Source: Limnohabitans sp. (GTDB lineage Bacteria > Pseudomonadota > Gammaproteobacteria > Burkholderiales > Burkholderiaceae_C). Taken from it: 10,839 nucleotides of DNA. A program made the translations under genes and the position numbers. The DNA lies in contig VEQI01000079.1 in NCBI GenBank assembly GCA_018883305.1, positions 1 to 10,839 on the forward strand, in the 5' to 3' direction. The notes beneath the pieces are model-generated. The model worked only from the letters and a program-made list of their open reading frames with translations, ran no database searches and was not told the origin of the DNA. Below, in pieces: positions 1-6,261 of the stretch (within the stretch, counting starts at the first letter, position 1; the number at the start of each line of letters is the position of its first letter).

Positions 1-9
1 CGAGTGGGC

Positions 10-84
10 TGGCGCCCCCGACAGGAATCGAACCTGTATCTAGCGCTTAGGAGGCGCTCGTTCTATCCATTGAACTACGGCGGC
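10..84 (-). tRNA. tRNA-Arg, anticodon CCU
   Basis: The minus strand folds into a full cloverleaf. The D-stem is GTTC/GAAC, the anticodon stem AGCGC/GCGCT closes the loop CTCCTAA with anticodon CCT, and the T-stem ACAGG/CCTGT closes the loop TTCGATT. The 3' CCA is encoded (10-12). The anticodon reads AGG, a rare arginine codon in such G+C-rich genomes. The acceptor stem GCCGCCG/CGGGGGC pairs except for one G-G mismatch at its fourth pair. The gene has the same orientation as the receptor gene to its right but is separated from it by 80 bp, so it may have its own promoter. Confidence 0.96.
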
Positions 85-93
85 GGTGGATAG

Positions 94-99
94 ATTCTA
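94..99 (-). promoter_or_regulatory. Possible -10 box of the tRNA-Arg gene
   Basis: TAGAAT on the minus strand matches the sigma-70 -10 consensus at five of six positions and ends 9 bases before the tRNA 5' end, so a transcript would start just ahead of the tRNA. No convincing -35 box sits 16-18 bases upstream; the best is TCGTCA. Read-through from the receptor operon is the alternative. Confidence 0.3.
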
Positions 100-164
100 G
101 AGGCTGAGAACAGCATGACGACTGTTCGTCGACGATGGGCAGCCGCTGTGCATTGTGGGCCAAC

Positions 165-2249
165 TCACAGCGGCAACTTGGTCTGCAACCCCACCACCCA
201 TGCACGCGGCAGTCCCGGCTCATAAAACTGCCGACTGCTCTGATTCACGATCACCGATCCCACTGTCTGGCGATCAGTCAGGTTGTCCACGCCCAGATAG
301 GCTTCCATCAAGACGCGCTCCATGGGCATGAAGCGTTGCTTCAGTCGCGCGTTGAGCACACCAAAACCCGGCGCGGCCTCGGTGTTGGCGTCATTGGCCC
401 ACAGCGATGAACGGGCCATCCAGTCGATAGCAGCTTCCAGGCCAGTGGGGGGTGTCTGGGAAGAAGCACTGAAACCGGTTTGAGACCATTGAAGCGAGGC
501 AAAGGCCTGCTGCTGCGGAATGCCGGGCAGGCGGTTGCCGGCAGGTACCGTGCCAGAGGCGCTGGTGGTGTAGCTTTGGTCGTAGGTGGCATGCATGGTG
601 GTGAGCGAGCCCACCGTTTTCCAATGCTTGCTCCACTGATGCCGAAGGTTCAACTCCAGGCCTTCACGCACGGTCCGGGTGGCGTTGACGTAGCTGGTTT
701 TGCCGCCCGAACTGACCTCGGACACGATGTCGTTATCGGTGCTGATGTGAAACCAGGCAGCGGTCAATTGGGTGGCGCGTGATGGCGTCCATTTGCTGCC
801 CAGTTCCCGGTGCAGGCTGGTGGCTGCCCGCAGGTTGGGGTTGAACAGGCCGCTGACGGTGGCGCCGCTGGTGGTGTAGGCCGCCTCGGACAAGGTGGGG
901 GTTTCAAATCCCTTGCCTTGATTGGCGTACACGTTCCATTGGTCTGTGACGTGCCAGGTCAAACCCAGCACCGGATTGGTGGCACGGTATTGCACCGCGC
1001 CTGATCCGTTGCCATCACTCAAGTAGTCGTCCCGGCTTCGCAAGTCCACGCGGCTGCTGCGAACTCCCGTGGTGAGCGTCCATCGCTCATCAACGAACCA
1101 GTTGGCTTGCGCAAAATAATCCTGGTTGCTGGCCTGGTTCCATTCGTCACGCGTAGGCACACCCGTCATCTGACCAACGATGGCGGCGCCCCCCTGGCGC
1201 TGTTCACCCGCGAAGTCCTTGTCAACGCCTGCCACCCATTCAAAAGGAATGGCCTGCCATTGCGCTTGTCCCTTGAGTTGCAATCCCCATCCGTCGTATT
1301 GACGCTTCAGACCCACCCAGGTGTTCAGCGCCTGGTATTGCAGGTTGTCCCGATGTCCGCCATAGACGCGGGCCATGAGGCTGAGGTCACGATCGATCCG
1401 ATGATCCAGCACCAACCCCAGTTGGTCCTGCTGGACCGTCTTGCGCGTGTTGCGCGCGATGGCATTGGTGCCAGCCTGAGACGGTGAGGCCAGCTGGGAC
1501 GCGGTCAAGCCCAATGGGTCCTTCGCATACGGCATGTCAAACAGGTTGACCACCAGTTTCCAGCGCGTGCCAGGTTGGCTGTCCAGCGTGATCACGCTGT
1601 TGAGTTGTTGGCGTCGGGTGTCGCTGTGGCTGCGGTAGCCGTCGATGCCAAAGGTGCTGTAGTCGGCCACGATGCCCACTTGGCCCGTGCGCCCGCTCAC
1701 TTGCCAGTCAGTGCGTGTCTGGCCATAGGAGCCCACGTACAACTGGTTGAGGAATTCGGGTTGTGCCGAAGCCTCACGGGTGAAGGTCTGGATCACGCCG
1801 CCCGAGGCATTGCCATAAATTTGGGCCAGCGGTCCGGTCAGCACTTCAATCCGTTCGGTGGAAGTCAGGCTCACCGTGGAGGCCTGGCCTTGTCCGTCCG
1901 GGATGGTGGCGGGAATGCCATCGGTGATGAGACGGATGCCACGCAGGCCAAAGGGCGCACGTGCGCCAAAGCCACGAATGGAAATCTGAACGTCCTGGGC
2001 GTAGTTGTTGCGGTTGAGCGCCACCACGCCGGGCACTTGCTGCAGGGCGTCAGACAGGTTCACCTGCAAGCCCGTGCGTATCACTTGCGCATCCAGGGCC
2101 TGGACGGAGCCGGGTGCGTCAAATTGCCGTTGTTCCAGGCGCCCGCTTTGCACGGTCACTTCCGACAGGGTGGGGTCGGTGGTCTGGGCCATGGCCGCCA
2201 CCGACACGCTGCCGAACAGCGTCCAGACCCAGTCACTGCGTCGCTTCAT
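165..2249 (-). CDS. pqqU: TonB-dependent outer-membrane receptor, PqqU (YncD)-like, probable PQQ importer
   Basis: A 694-residue outer-membrane beta-barrel transporter. Residues 1-21 form a signal peptide ending AAMA, followed by a TonB-box-like LSEVTV at 28-33, a plug domain at about 45-155 and a 22-strand-type barrel to the end. From memory, several blocks nearly match E. coli PqqU/YncD, the PQQ receptor: NRNNYAQDVQISIRGFG (79-95), DGIPATIPDGQGQ (110-122), YGNASGGV (145-152), GFETPT in the barrel and VGSVIVN near residue 663. The start was placed at the ATG one base after the stop of the upstream cytochrome gene (TGA-T-ATG), because it begins a clean signal peptide; an earlier in-frame ATG at 2312 would add 21 unlikely residues. 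There is no Shine-Dalgarno, so translational coupling is likely. The C-terminal residue is Leu rather than the usual aromatic one. Being third in an operon with a PQQ-type dehydrogenase supports PQQ as substrate, but this is inferred. Confidence 0.88.
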   Translation of the reverse strand: MKRRSDWVWTLFGSVSVAAMAQTTDPTLSEVTVQSGRLEQRQFDAPGSVQALDAQVIRTGLQVNLSDALQQVPGVVALNRNNYAQDVQISIRGFGARAPFGLRGIRLITDGIPATIPDGQGQASTVSLTSTERIEVLTGPLAQIYGNASGGVIQTFTREASAQPEFLNQLYVGSYGQTRTDWQVSGRTGQVGIVADYSTFGIDGYRSHSDTRRQQLNSVITLDSQPGTRWKLVVNLFDMPYAKDPLGLTASQLASPSQAGTNAIARNTRKTVQQDQLGLVLDHRIDRDLSLMARVYGGHRDNLQYQALNTWVGLKRQYDGWGLQLKGQAQWQAIPFEWVAGVDKDFAGEQRQGGAAIVGQMTGVPTRDEWNQASNQDYFAQANWFVDERWTLTTGVRSSRVDLRSRDDYLSDGNGSGAVQYRATNPVLGLTWHVTDQWNVYANQGKGFETPTLSEAAYTTSGATVSGLFNPNLRAATSLHRELGSKWTPSRATQLTAAWFHISTDNDIVSEVSSGGKTSYVNATRTVREGLELNLRHQWSKHWKTVGSLTTMHATYDQSYTTSASGTVPAGNRLPGIPQQQAFASLQWSQTGFSASSQTPPTGLEAAIDWMARSSLWANDANTEAAPGFGVLNARLKQRFMPMERVLMEAYLGVDNLTDRQTVGSVIVNQSSRQFYEPGLPRAWVVGLQTKLPL

Positions 2250-2250
2250 A

Positions 2251-2835
2251 TCAAGGTGCCGTCTGGGCCAGGAAGTGAGCGATGGCCTGCAAGTCGGCAT
2301 CGCTGATGCCATACAGAGAGGCCGTCATGATGGGGTCGCGTCCCGCCACCTGGTTGGATTTCATGGAGCGCATGGTGTGCAGCAGGTAGTCTTCACGCTG
2401 CCCAGCCAGGCGCGGCATTTGTTCTCGGCCCACGTAGTTGGGCAGGTGGCAAATGCCACAGCGCATTTCTTTGGACAGCGTCTCACCTCGCGCAAACAGG
2501 TCTGGTCGCTTCGGGGTGCTGGGTTTGCTCACCGGCAGAGCCGAATAGTGCTGCGCGAGCGCCGAGAGCTCAGCGTCCGGCACGTTGTCCAGCACGCCCT
2601 TCATTTGAGGAATGTCACGCATGCCTTCGCGAATGAGGACCAGCTGGTTTTCCAGGAACACCTTGGGTTGCCCAGCCAGCGAAGGAATGTCCGGGATGAC
2701 AGCGTTGCCCTGTGCGCCATGACATGCACCGCACATGGCCACCCGAGCTGAAGGGGCCTGACCCCAGGAAAAAGGGGTGGCCAGCAAGGCCACCCCGAGG
2801 AAGGCCCAGGCCTTCCCGATGTTGAACACACGCAT
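2251..2835 (-). CDS. Periplasmic dihaem cytochrome c (c4/c553-like), electron acceptor of the dehydrogenase
   Basis: A 194-residue secreted protein with an N-terminal signal peptide (hydrophobic stretch about 10-25, ending near SWGQA). Two class I cytochrome c domains follow, with haem-attachment motifs CGACH (35-39) and CGICH (126-130). Probable axial methionines are M78 (PQMKG) and M170 (DPIMT). LAGQ after each haem motif and the closing helices (DAELSALAQHY, DADLQAIAHFL) are typical of c4-type dihaem cytochromes. The ATG lies 4 bases after the dehydrogenase stop, and the receptor gene begins one base after this gene ends, so the three are co-transcribed. The inferred job is to take electrons from the PQQ enzyme in the periplasm and pass them to a terminal oxidase. 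There is no clear Shine-Dalgarno, which suggests coupling. Confidence 0.9.
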   Translation of the reverse strand: MRVFNIGKAWAFLGVALLATPFSWGQAPSARVAMCGACHGAQGNAVIPDIPSLAGQPKVFLENQLVLIREGMRDIPQMKGVLDNVPDAELSALAQHYSALPVSKPSTPKRPDLFARGETLSKEMRCGICHLPNYVGREQMPRLAGQREDYLLHTMRSMKSNQVAGRDPIMTASLYGISDADLQAIAHFLAQTAP

Positions 2836-2839
2836 GGGA

Positions 2840-4057
2840 TTACTTGCGATAAGACACGCGGTAAATCACACCCATTTGCTCGTCCGAGACCAGCACCGAG
2901 CCATCGGCCATCTGGTGCAGGTAGGCCGGACGACCCCAGAAGCTTTGATCCGCCTCGTTGGAGAAGCCCGTCATGAACGGCTCCACTTTGGCGTTCTTGC
3001 CATCGGCATCGGCGCGCACGATCACCACGTCGTGGCCAATCTTCTTGGTGCGGTTCCAAGAGCCCTTGCGTGCGTTGAACAGCACGTTGCGGTACTCGGG
3101 CGGGAACATGTTGCCGGTGTAGAACATCACGCCCATGGTGGCGGCGTGCGGGCCCATGAGTGCCACCGGTTGCTCGATGCCGTCACAAGGCTTGATGCGC
3201 TTGACATCGGGATCGGGCAGGTTGCCCTGGTGGCAGCTGGGGAAGCCATAGTGTCCACCCACCTTCAGGCGGTTGATGGTGTCGTTGGGGGTGTCATCAC
3301 CCAGCCAGTCGCGACCATGGTTGCTGAACCACAGCTCTTTGGTCTGGGGGTGCCAGTCAAAGCCCACACTGTTACGAATGCCACGGGCCAGGACTTCCAT
3401 GCCGGAGCCATCCGGGTTGTAGCGGCGGATTTGAGCGTACTCAGCGCTGGGCGGTTCGCAGATGTTGCAAGGCGCGCCAAAGGGCACGTACAGCTTGCCG
3501 TCCGGACCAAAGGCCACGTACTTCCAGTTGTGGTGCTTCTCGGGCGGGAAGTTGAAGTTGGCCGTCAGGTCGACCGGGGCCACATTGGGGTTCTTGTCGA
3601 TGCCATCAAAACGCAACACCTTGTCCACGGCCACCACGTAGAGAGAGCCGTCCTTGTAGGCCACGGTGGGTTGATCGAGTTTGTCGATCACCACGCGGGC
3701 CGTGCGGGTGGTGCCGTTGTCGGTCACTTCATAGACACGACCCAGGGGACGGGTACCCACATAGTATTTGCCACTGTCACCACGGGCGATGGCGCGGCTG
3801 CCGGGAATGCTGTCGGCCCACACTTCCACCTTGAAGCCCGGGGGTACCTTGATCTTGTCCAGCGGCACATCCGCCGCCTTGGTCACTGTGAGCTTGGCGG
3901 CCAGCGGAGCCAGGGTGGAGTTGGCCATGCTGTCGGGCATGCCTTGCTTCCAGGCCGGGGGCGGTGCCGCAGCCGTTTGTGCCTGCGCCGAGATGGCGCT
4001 GACGCCCAGGGCCATCACCAGTCCCAGGCGAGTGAAAAGATTCTGTGCTTGTTTCAA
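2840..4057 (-). CDS. Secreted PQQ-type glucose/sorbosone dehydrogenase family protein
   Basis: A 405-residue periplasmic beta-propeller of the glucose/sorbosone dehydrogenase family, which oxidises sugars or related alcohols and aldehydes with PQQ and calcium. A signal peptide covers residues 1-26 (cleavage after AISAQA). The propeller shows family blocks: PPGFKVEVWA near 72, HH at 175-176, GIRNSVGFDWHP with the Arg-Asn pair at 228-229 (the pair that contacts PQQ in soluble glucose dehydrogenase), SNHGRDWLGDD with NDTIN at about 245-262 (likely cofactor or calcium site), and GSWNR at 332-336. Cys197, 200, 275 and 291 could form disulfides. The chosen start is TTG, because AGGAGA lies 5 bases upstream and the signal peptide starts at once; the frame stays open back to another TTG at 4195, which would add 46 residues and has no ribosome site. 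It is first in an operon with a dihaem cytochrome and a PqqU-like receptor. The substrate cannot be told from sequence. Confidence 0.87.
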   Translation of the reverse strand: MKQAQNLFTRLGLVMALGVSAISAQAQTAAAPPPAWKQGMPDSMANSTLAPLAAKLTVTKAADVPLDKIKVPPGFKVEVWADSIPGSRAIARGDSGKYYVGTRPLGRVYEVTDNGTTRTARVVIDKLDQPTVAYKDGSLYVVAVDKVLRFDGIDKNPNVAPVDLTANFNFPPEKHHNWKYVAFGPDGKLYVPFGAPCNICEPPSAEYAQIRRYNPDGSGMEVLARGIRNSVGFDWHPQTKELWFSNHGRDWLGDDTPNDTINRLKVGGHYGFPSCHQGNLPDPDVKRIKPCDGIEQPVALMGPHAATMGVMFYTGNMFPPEYRNVLFNARKGSWNRTKKIGHDVVIVRADADGKNAKVEPFMTGFSNEADQSFWGRPAYLHQMADGSVLVSDEQMGVIYRVSYRK

Positions 4058-4062
4058 GAAGG

Positions 4063-4068
4063 TCTCCT
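4063..4068 (-). promoter_or_regulatory. Shine-Dalgarno site fixing a TTG start
   Basis: AGGAGA on the minus strand, followed by the 5-base spacer CCTTC and then TTG. This is the strongest ribosome site in the region and decides the start of the sugar dehydrogenase; no in-frame ATG precedes the signal peptide. Confidence 0.8.
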
Positions 4069-4222
4069 GAGTTTGTCTAGGACGCGGAGTTTCTCCAGGT
4101 CCGGTCAAAAACAGAGTCACCTTTGTAACGCTCGACAAACGATCAGGGTTATTCGAATCAAATTGAGGGAAAACCCTTGGGGCGTGTTCCCGCAAGGACG
4201 CATTGGCCCATGTGGCTGAGCG

Positions 4223-5407
4223 TTACTTGGACAACAAGCGCATCGCGTCTTCCAGGCCACGCAAGGTGAGAGGGAACATGCGATGACCCGTCAGCTGCTG
4301 GATGATGCTGATGCTTTGCCGGTATTGCCAAACGCCTTGCGGTTCCGGATTGATCCAGGCGAACTTGGGGTAGGCATGCGTGAGGCGCTGAATCCATTCA
4401 GCGCCGGGCTCTTCATTGTTGTATTCCACGCTGCCGCCAGGCTGCAGGATTTCATAGGGGCTCATGGTGGCGTCCCCGATGAAGATCAGCTTGTAGTCCT
4501 TGTTGTATTTGCGGATGATGTCCCAGGTGGGAAACTTTTCCGCAAAGCGGCGGCGGTTGTTCTTCCACAAGTAATCGTAGATGCAGTTGTGGAAGTAATA
4601 AAACTCCAGGTGCTTGAACTCTGACTTCACCGCCGAGAACAGCTCTTCCATGCGCTGGATGTGCTCGTCCATGGTGCCGCCCACGTCCATCAGCAACAAC
4701 ACCTTCACGTTGTTGTGCCGCTCGGGGATCATCTTGATGTCCAGATAACCGGCGTTGGCCGCCGTGCTGCGGATGGTGTCGTCCAGGTCCAATTCGTCGG
4801 GTGAACCTTCGCGGGCAAACTTGCGCAGACGGCGCAAGGCCACCTTGATGTTGCGCGTGCCCAGTTCCTGGCTGTCGTCATAGTCCTGGTAGGCGCGTTG
4901 CTCCCACACTTTCACCGCGCTCTTGTTGCCACCCTTGCCGCCAATGCGGATGCCCTGCGGGTTGTAGCCGCCATTGCCAAAGGGAGAGGTGCCACCCGTG
5001 CCAATCCATTTGCTGCCACCTTCGTGGCGCTCTTTCTGCTCTTCCAGGCGCTTCTTGAGCGTCTCCATCAACTCGTCCCAGCCCATCTTTTCAATGGCGG
5101 CCTTTTGCTCGGGGGTGAGTTCCTTCTCCAGGGTTTTGCGCAACCAGTCCAGCGGCACGTCTTGGGTGAAGTCGGTCATCAACTCCACGCCCTTGAAGTA
5201 AGCGGCGAAGGCGCGGTCAAATTTGTCGAAGTGCTTTTCGTCTTTCACCAAAGCCGTACGGCTGAGGTAATAGAAGTCGTCCATGGTGCAGGCGTCGCTG
5301 GCTGGTCCCACCACCTGGGCTTCCAGGGCTTCGAGCAGCGAAAGGTATTCCTTGACGGACACCGGCACCTTGGCCGCGCGCAGGGTGTAGAAGAAATCGA
5401 TCAGCAT
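4223..5407 (-). CDS. CoxE-like VWA domain protein, partner of the MoxR ATPase
   Basis: A 394-residue cytoplasmic protein without signal peptide or membrane segment. The N-terminal half (1-130) is helical and charged (MLIDFFYTLRAAKVPVSVKEY at the start, a Lys/Glu-rich stretch at about 95-130). A glycine-rich linker follows (130-162), then a von Willebrand factor A domain from about 232. The metal-site (MIDAS) motif is DVGGT at 241-245, where the usual pattern is DxSxS, so the first Ser is Gly. The block FIGDATMSPYEI (309-320) is characteristic of this CoxE-like family. Such proteins work with MoxR-type AAA+ ATPases in assembling or activating other proteins, often metalloenzymes. The MoxR gene is the first of the same operon, two genes upstream, and the ATG lies 12 bases after the acetyltransferase stop. 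The client protein is not evident. The next gene on the same strand starts 165 bases on and probably has its own promoter. Confidence 0.88.
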   Translation of the reverse strand: MLIDFFYTLRAAKVPVSVKEYLSLLEALEAQVVGPASDACTMDDFYYLSRTALVKDEKHFDKFDRAFAAYFKGVELMTDFTQDVPLDWLRKTLEKELTPEQKAAIEKMGWDELMETLKKRLEEQKERHEGGSKWIGTGGTSPFGNGGYNPQGIRIGGKGGNKSAVKVWEQRAYQDYDDSQELGTRNIKVALRRLRKFAREGSPDELDLDDTIRSTAANAGYLDIKMIPERHNNVKVLLLMDVGGTMDEHIQRMEELFSAVKSEFKHLEFYYFHNCIYDYLWKNNRRRFAEKFPTWDIIRKYNKDYKLIFIGDATMSPYEILQPGGSVEYNNEEPGAEWIQRLTHAYPKFAWINPEPQGVWQYRQSISIIQQLTGHRMFPLTLRGLEDAMRLLSK

Positions 5408-5419
5408 GGTGGTCGCTTC

Positions 5420-6022
5420 TCAGTGAGCCAGCCGCGGACGGGCCAGCTGATAGTCCAGGTGCGAGCGCACCGCCGGCCACTCGCTGGCGATGATGCTGTA
5501 CACCACGGTGTCACGCAGCGAGCCATTGGGCGCAATTTGATGCGCGCGCAACACGCCATCGAGCTTGGCACCCAGGCGTTCAATGGCGTTGCGGCTGTCG
5601 TGGTTGAACCAGTGGGTGCGGAACTCCACGGCATGACAGCCCAGGGTGTCAAAGGCATGCGACAGCAACAGCCGCTTGCACTGCGTGTTCAGGGCCGAGC
5701 GCTGCACGCTGCGCCGATACCAGGTGGAGCCAATCTCCACACGGTGGTTGGTGCAGTCAATGTTCATGTAAGTAGTCATGCCCACGGCCTTGTGCGTGGC
5801 TGGGTCGATGACCGCAAAGGGCAGCATGCTGCCTTGCGTCTGCAAGAGCAGGCGGCGCTCGATTTCGGCGTGCATGCGCTCGGGCGTGGGGATGAAGGTG
5901 TACCAGAGGTTCCACAACTCACCGTCACGCACGGCCTCCACCAGGTCGTCGTGGTGTTGCACCGACAAAGGTGCCAGCCATGCATGGGGCCCTTGCAGCG
6001 TGAGCGGGGTGACTTCGATCAT
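5420..6022 (-). CDS. GNAT acetyltransferase, RimJ/RimL type
   Basis: A 200-residue cytoplasmic N-acetyltransferase of the Acetyltransf_3 (RimJ/RimL-like) group, which transfers acetyl from acetyl-CoA to an amine. The core strands and CoA loop are visible: AVGMTTYMNID (79-89), VEIGSTWYRRSVQRSALN (95-112, with the acetyl-CoA pyrophosphate-binding loop around RRSVQRSALN), HAFDTLGCHAVEFRTH (122-137), then the C-terminal helix motif NHDSRNAIERLGA (140-152), typical of these enzymes. Its ATG overlaps the stop of the small membrane-protein gene (ATGA), so translation is coupled. Its place between moxR and the VWA gene suggests co-expression, but whether it acetylates anything in that system is unknown; it could be a general detoxification or housekeeping enzyme that shares the transcript. 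Confidence 0.9.
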   Translation of the reverse strand: MIEVTPLTLQGPHAWLAPLSVQHHDDLVEAVRDGELWNLWYTFIPTPERMHAEIERRLLLQTQGSMLPFAVIDPATHKAVGMTTYMNIDCTNHRVEIGSTWYRRSVQRSALNTQCKRLLLSHAFDTLGCHAVEFRTHWFNHDSRNAIERLGAKLDGVLRAHQIAPNGSLRDTVVYSIIASEWPAVRSHLDYQLARPRLAH

Positions 6023-6246
6023 GACGGGTCTCCAGGCGGCGAGGTGCGGCCGCGCAGAAAGCGTGCTGCTTGCAGGCCCATGCCTCCGCCCAGGCCCACC
6101 AGCGCGATGGCCACCAGGCTGCCAGCGCTGTAGCCCTCGGCAAACAGCTCAAGGCCCACCAGGCGTCCCAGTCCAAAGCCCAGCAAAGAGCCCACGACGA
6201 AACCGACCGCGTCGGTCAGGCCTTCGATCAGGCGTTGGCGAAACAT
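6019..6246 (-). CDS. Small glycine-zipper inner-membrane protein of unknown function
   Basis: A 75-residue protein with two predicted membrane segments, about residues 13-33 and 40-61, joined by a short acidic loop (LELFAEG). The first segment carries glycine at 15, 19, 23, 27 and 31, an uninterrupted GxxxGxxxGxxxGxxxG glycine zipper; the second has GLGGGMG at 51-57. The N-terminus is basic (FRQRL) and the tail is hydrophilic (RFLRGRTSPPGDPS), so by the positive-inside rule both ends are probably cytoplasmic. It starts 15 bases after the moxR stop and overlaps the acetyltransferase start by 4 bases (ATGA), a strong sign that it is a real, translated gene. I recognise no family. Glycine zippers drive tight helix packing and homo-oligomers, so a channel-like or scaffold role is possible but unproven. 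Confidence 0.75.
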   Translation of the reverse strand: MFRQRLIEGLTDAVGFVVGSLLGFGLGRLVGLELFAEGYSAGSLVAIALVGLGGGMGLQAARFLRGRTSPPGDPS

Positions 6247-6261
6247 GGTGTGTGGGTGCGC

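Noticed and set aside
108..130. Hairpin (GAACAG/CTGTTC, or GACGA/TCGTC) after the receptor gene as a terminator
   Set aside because: The stems are only 5-6 bp, they overlap and exclude each other, and neither strand has a T-run after them.
3320..3469. Cys residues (CNIC, CH) in the dehydrogenase as a possible fused haem-binding domain
   Set aside because: Neither forms CxxCH: CNIC is followed by Glu, and the CH has no Cys three residues before. Disulfides are more likely.
4167..4191. GGGAA...TTCCC inverted repeat after the VWA gene as a terminator
   Set aside because: A weak 5-bp stem with a 15-base loop and no T-run on the minus strand.
2777..4219. Plus-strand open frame of 480 codons
   Set aside because: It lies antisense to the dehydrogenase gene; its translation is His/Val/Gly-rich with no recognisable domain, as expected from the complement of a high-G+C gene.
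4898..6133. Plus-strand open frame of 411 codons
   Set aside because: Antisense to the VWA and acetyltransferase genes, crossing a gene boundary, with low-complexity His/Gln/Ala-rich composition and no motif.
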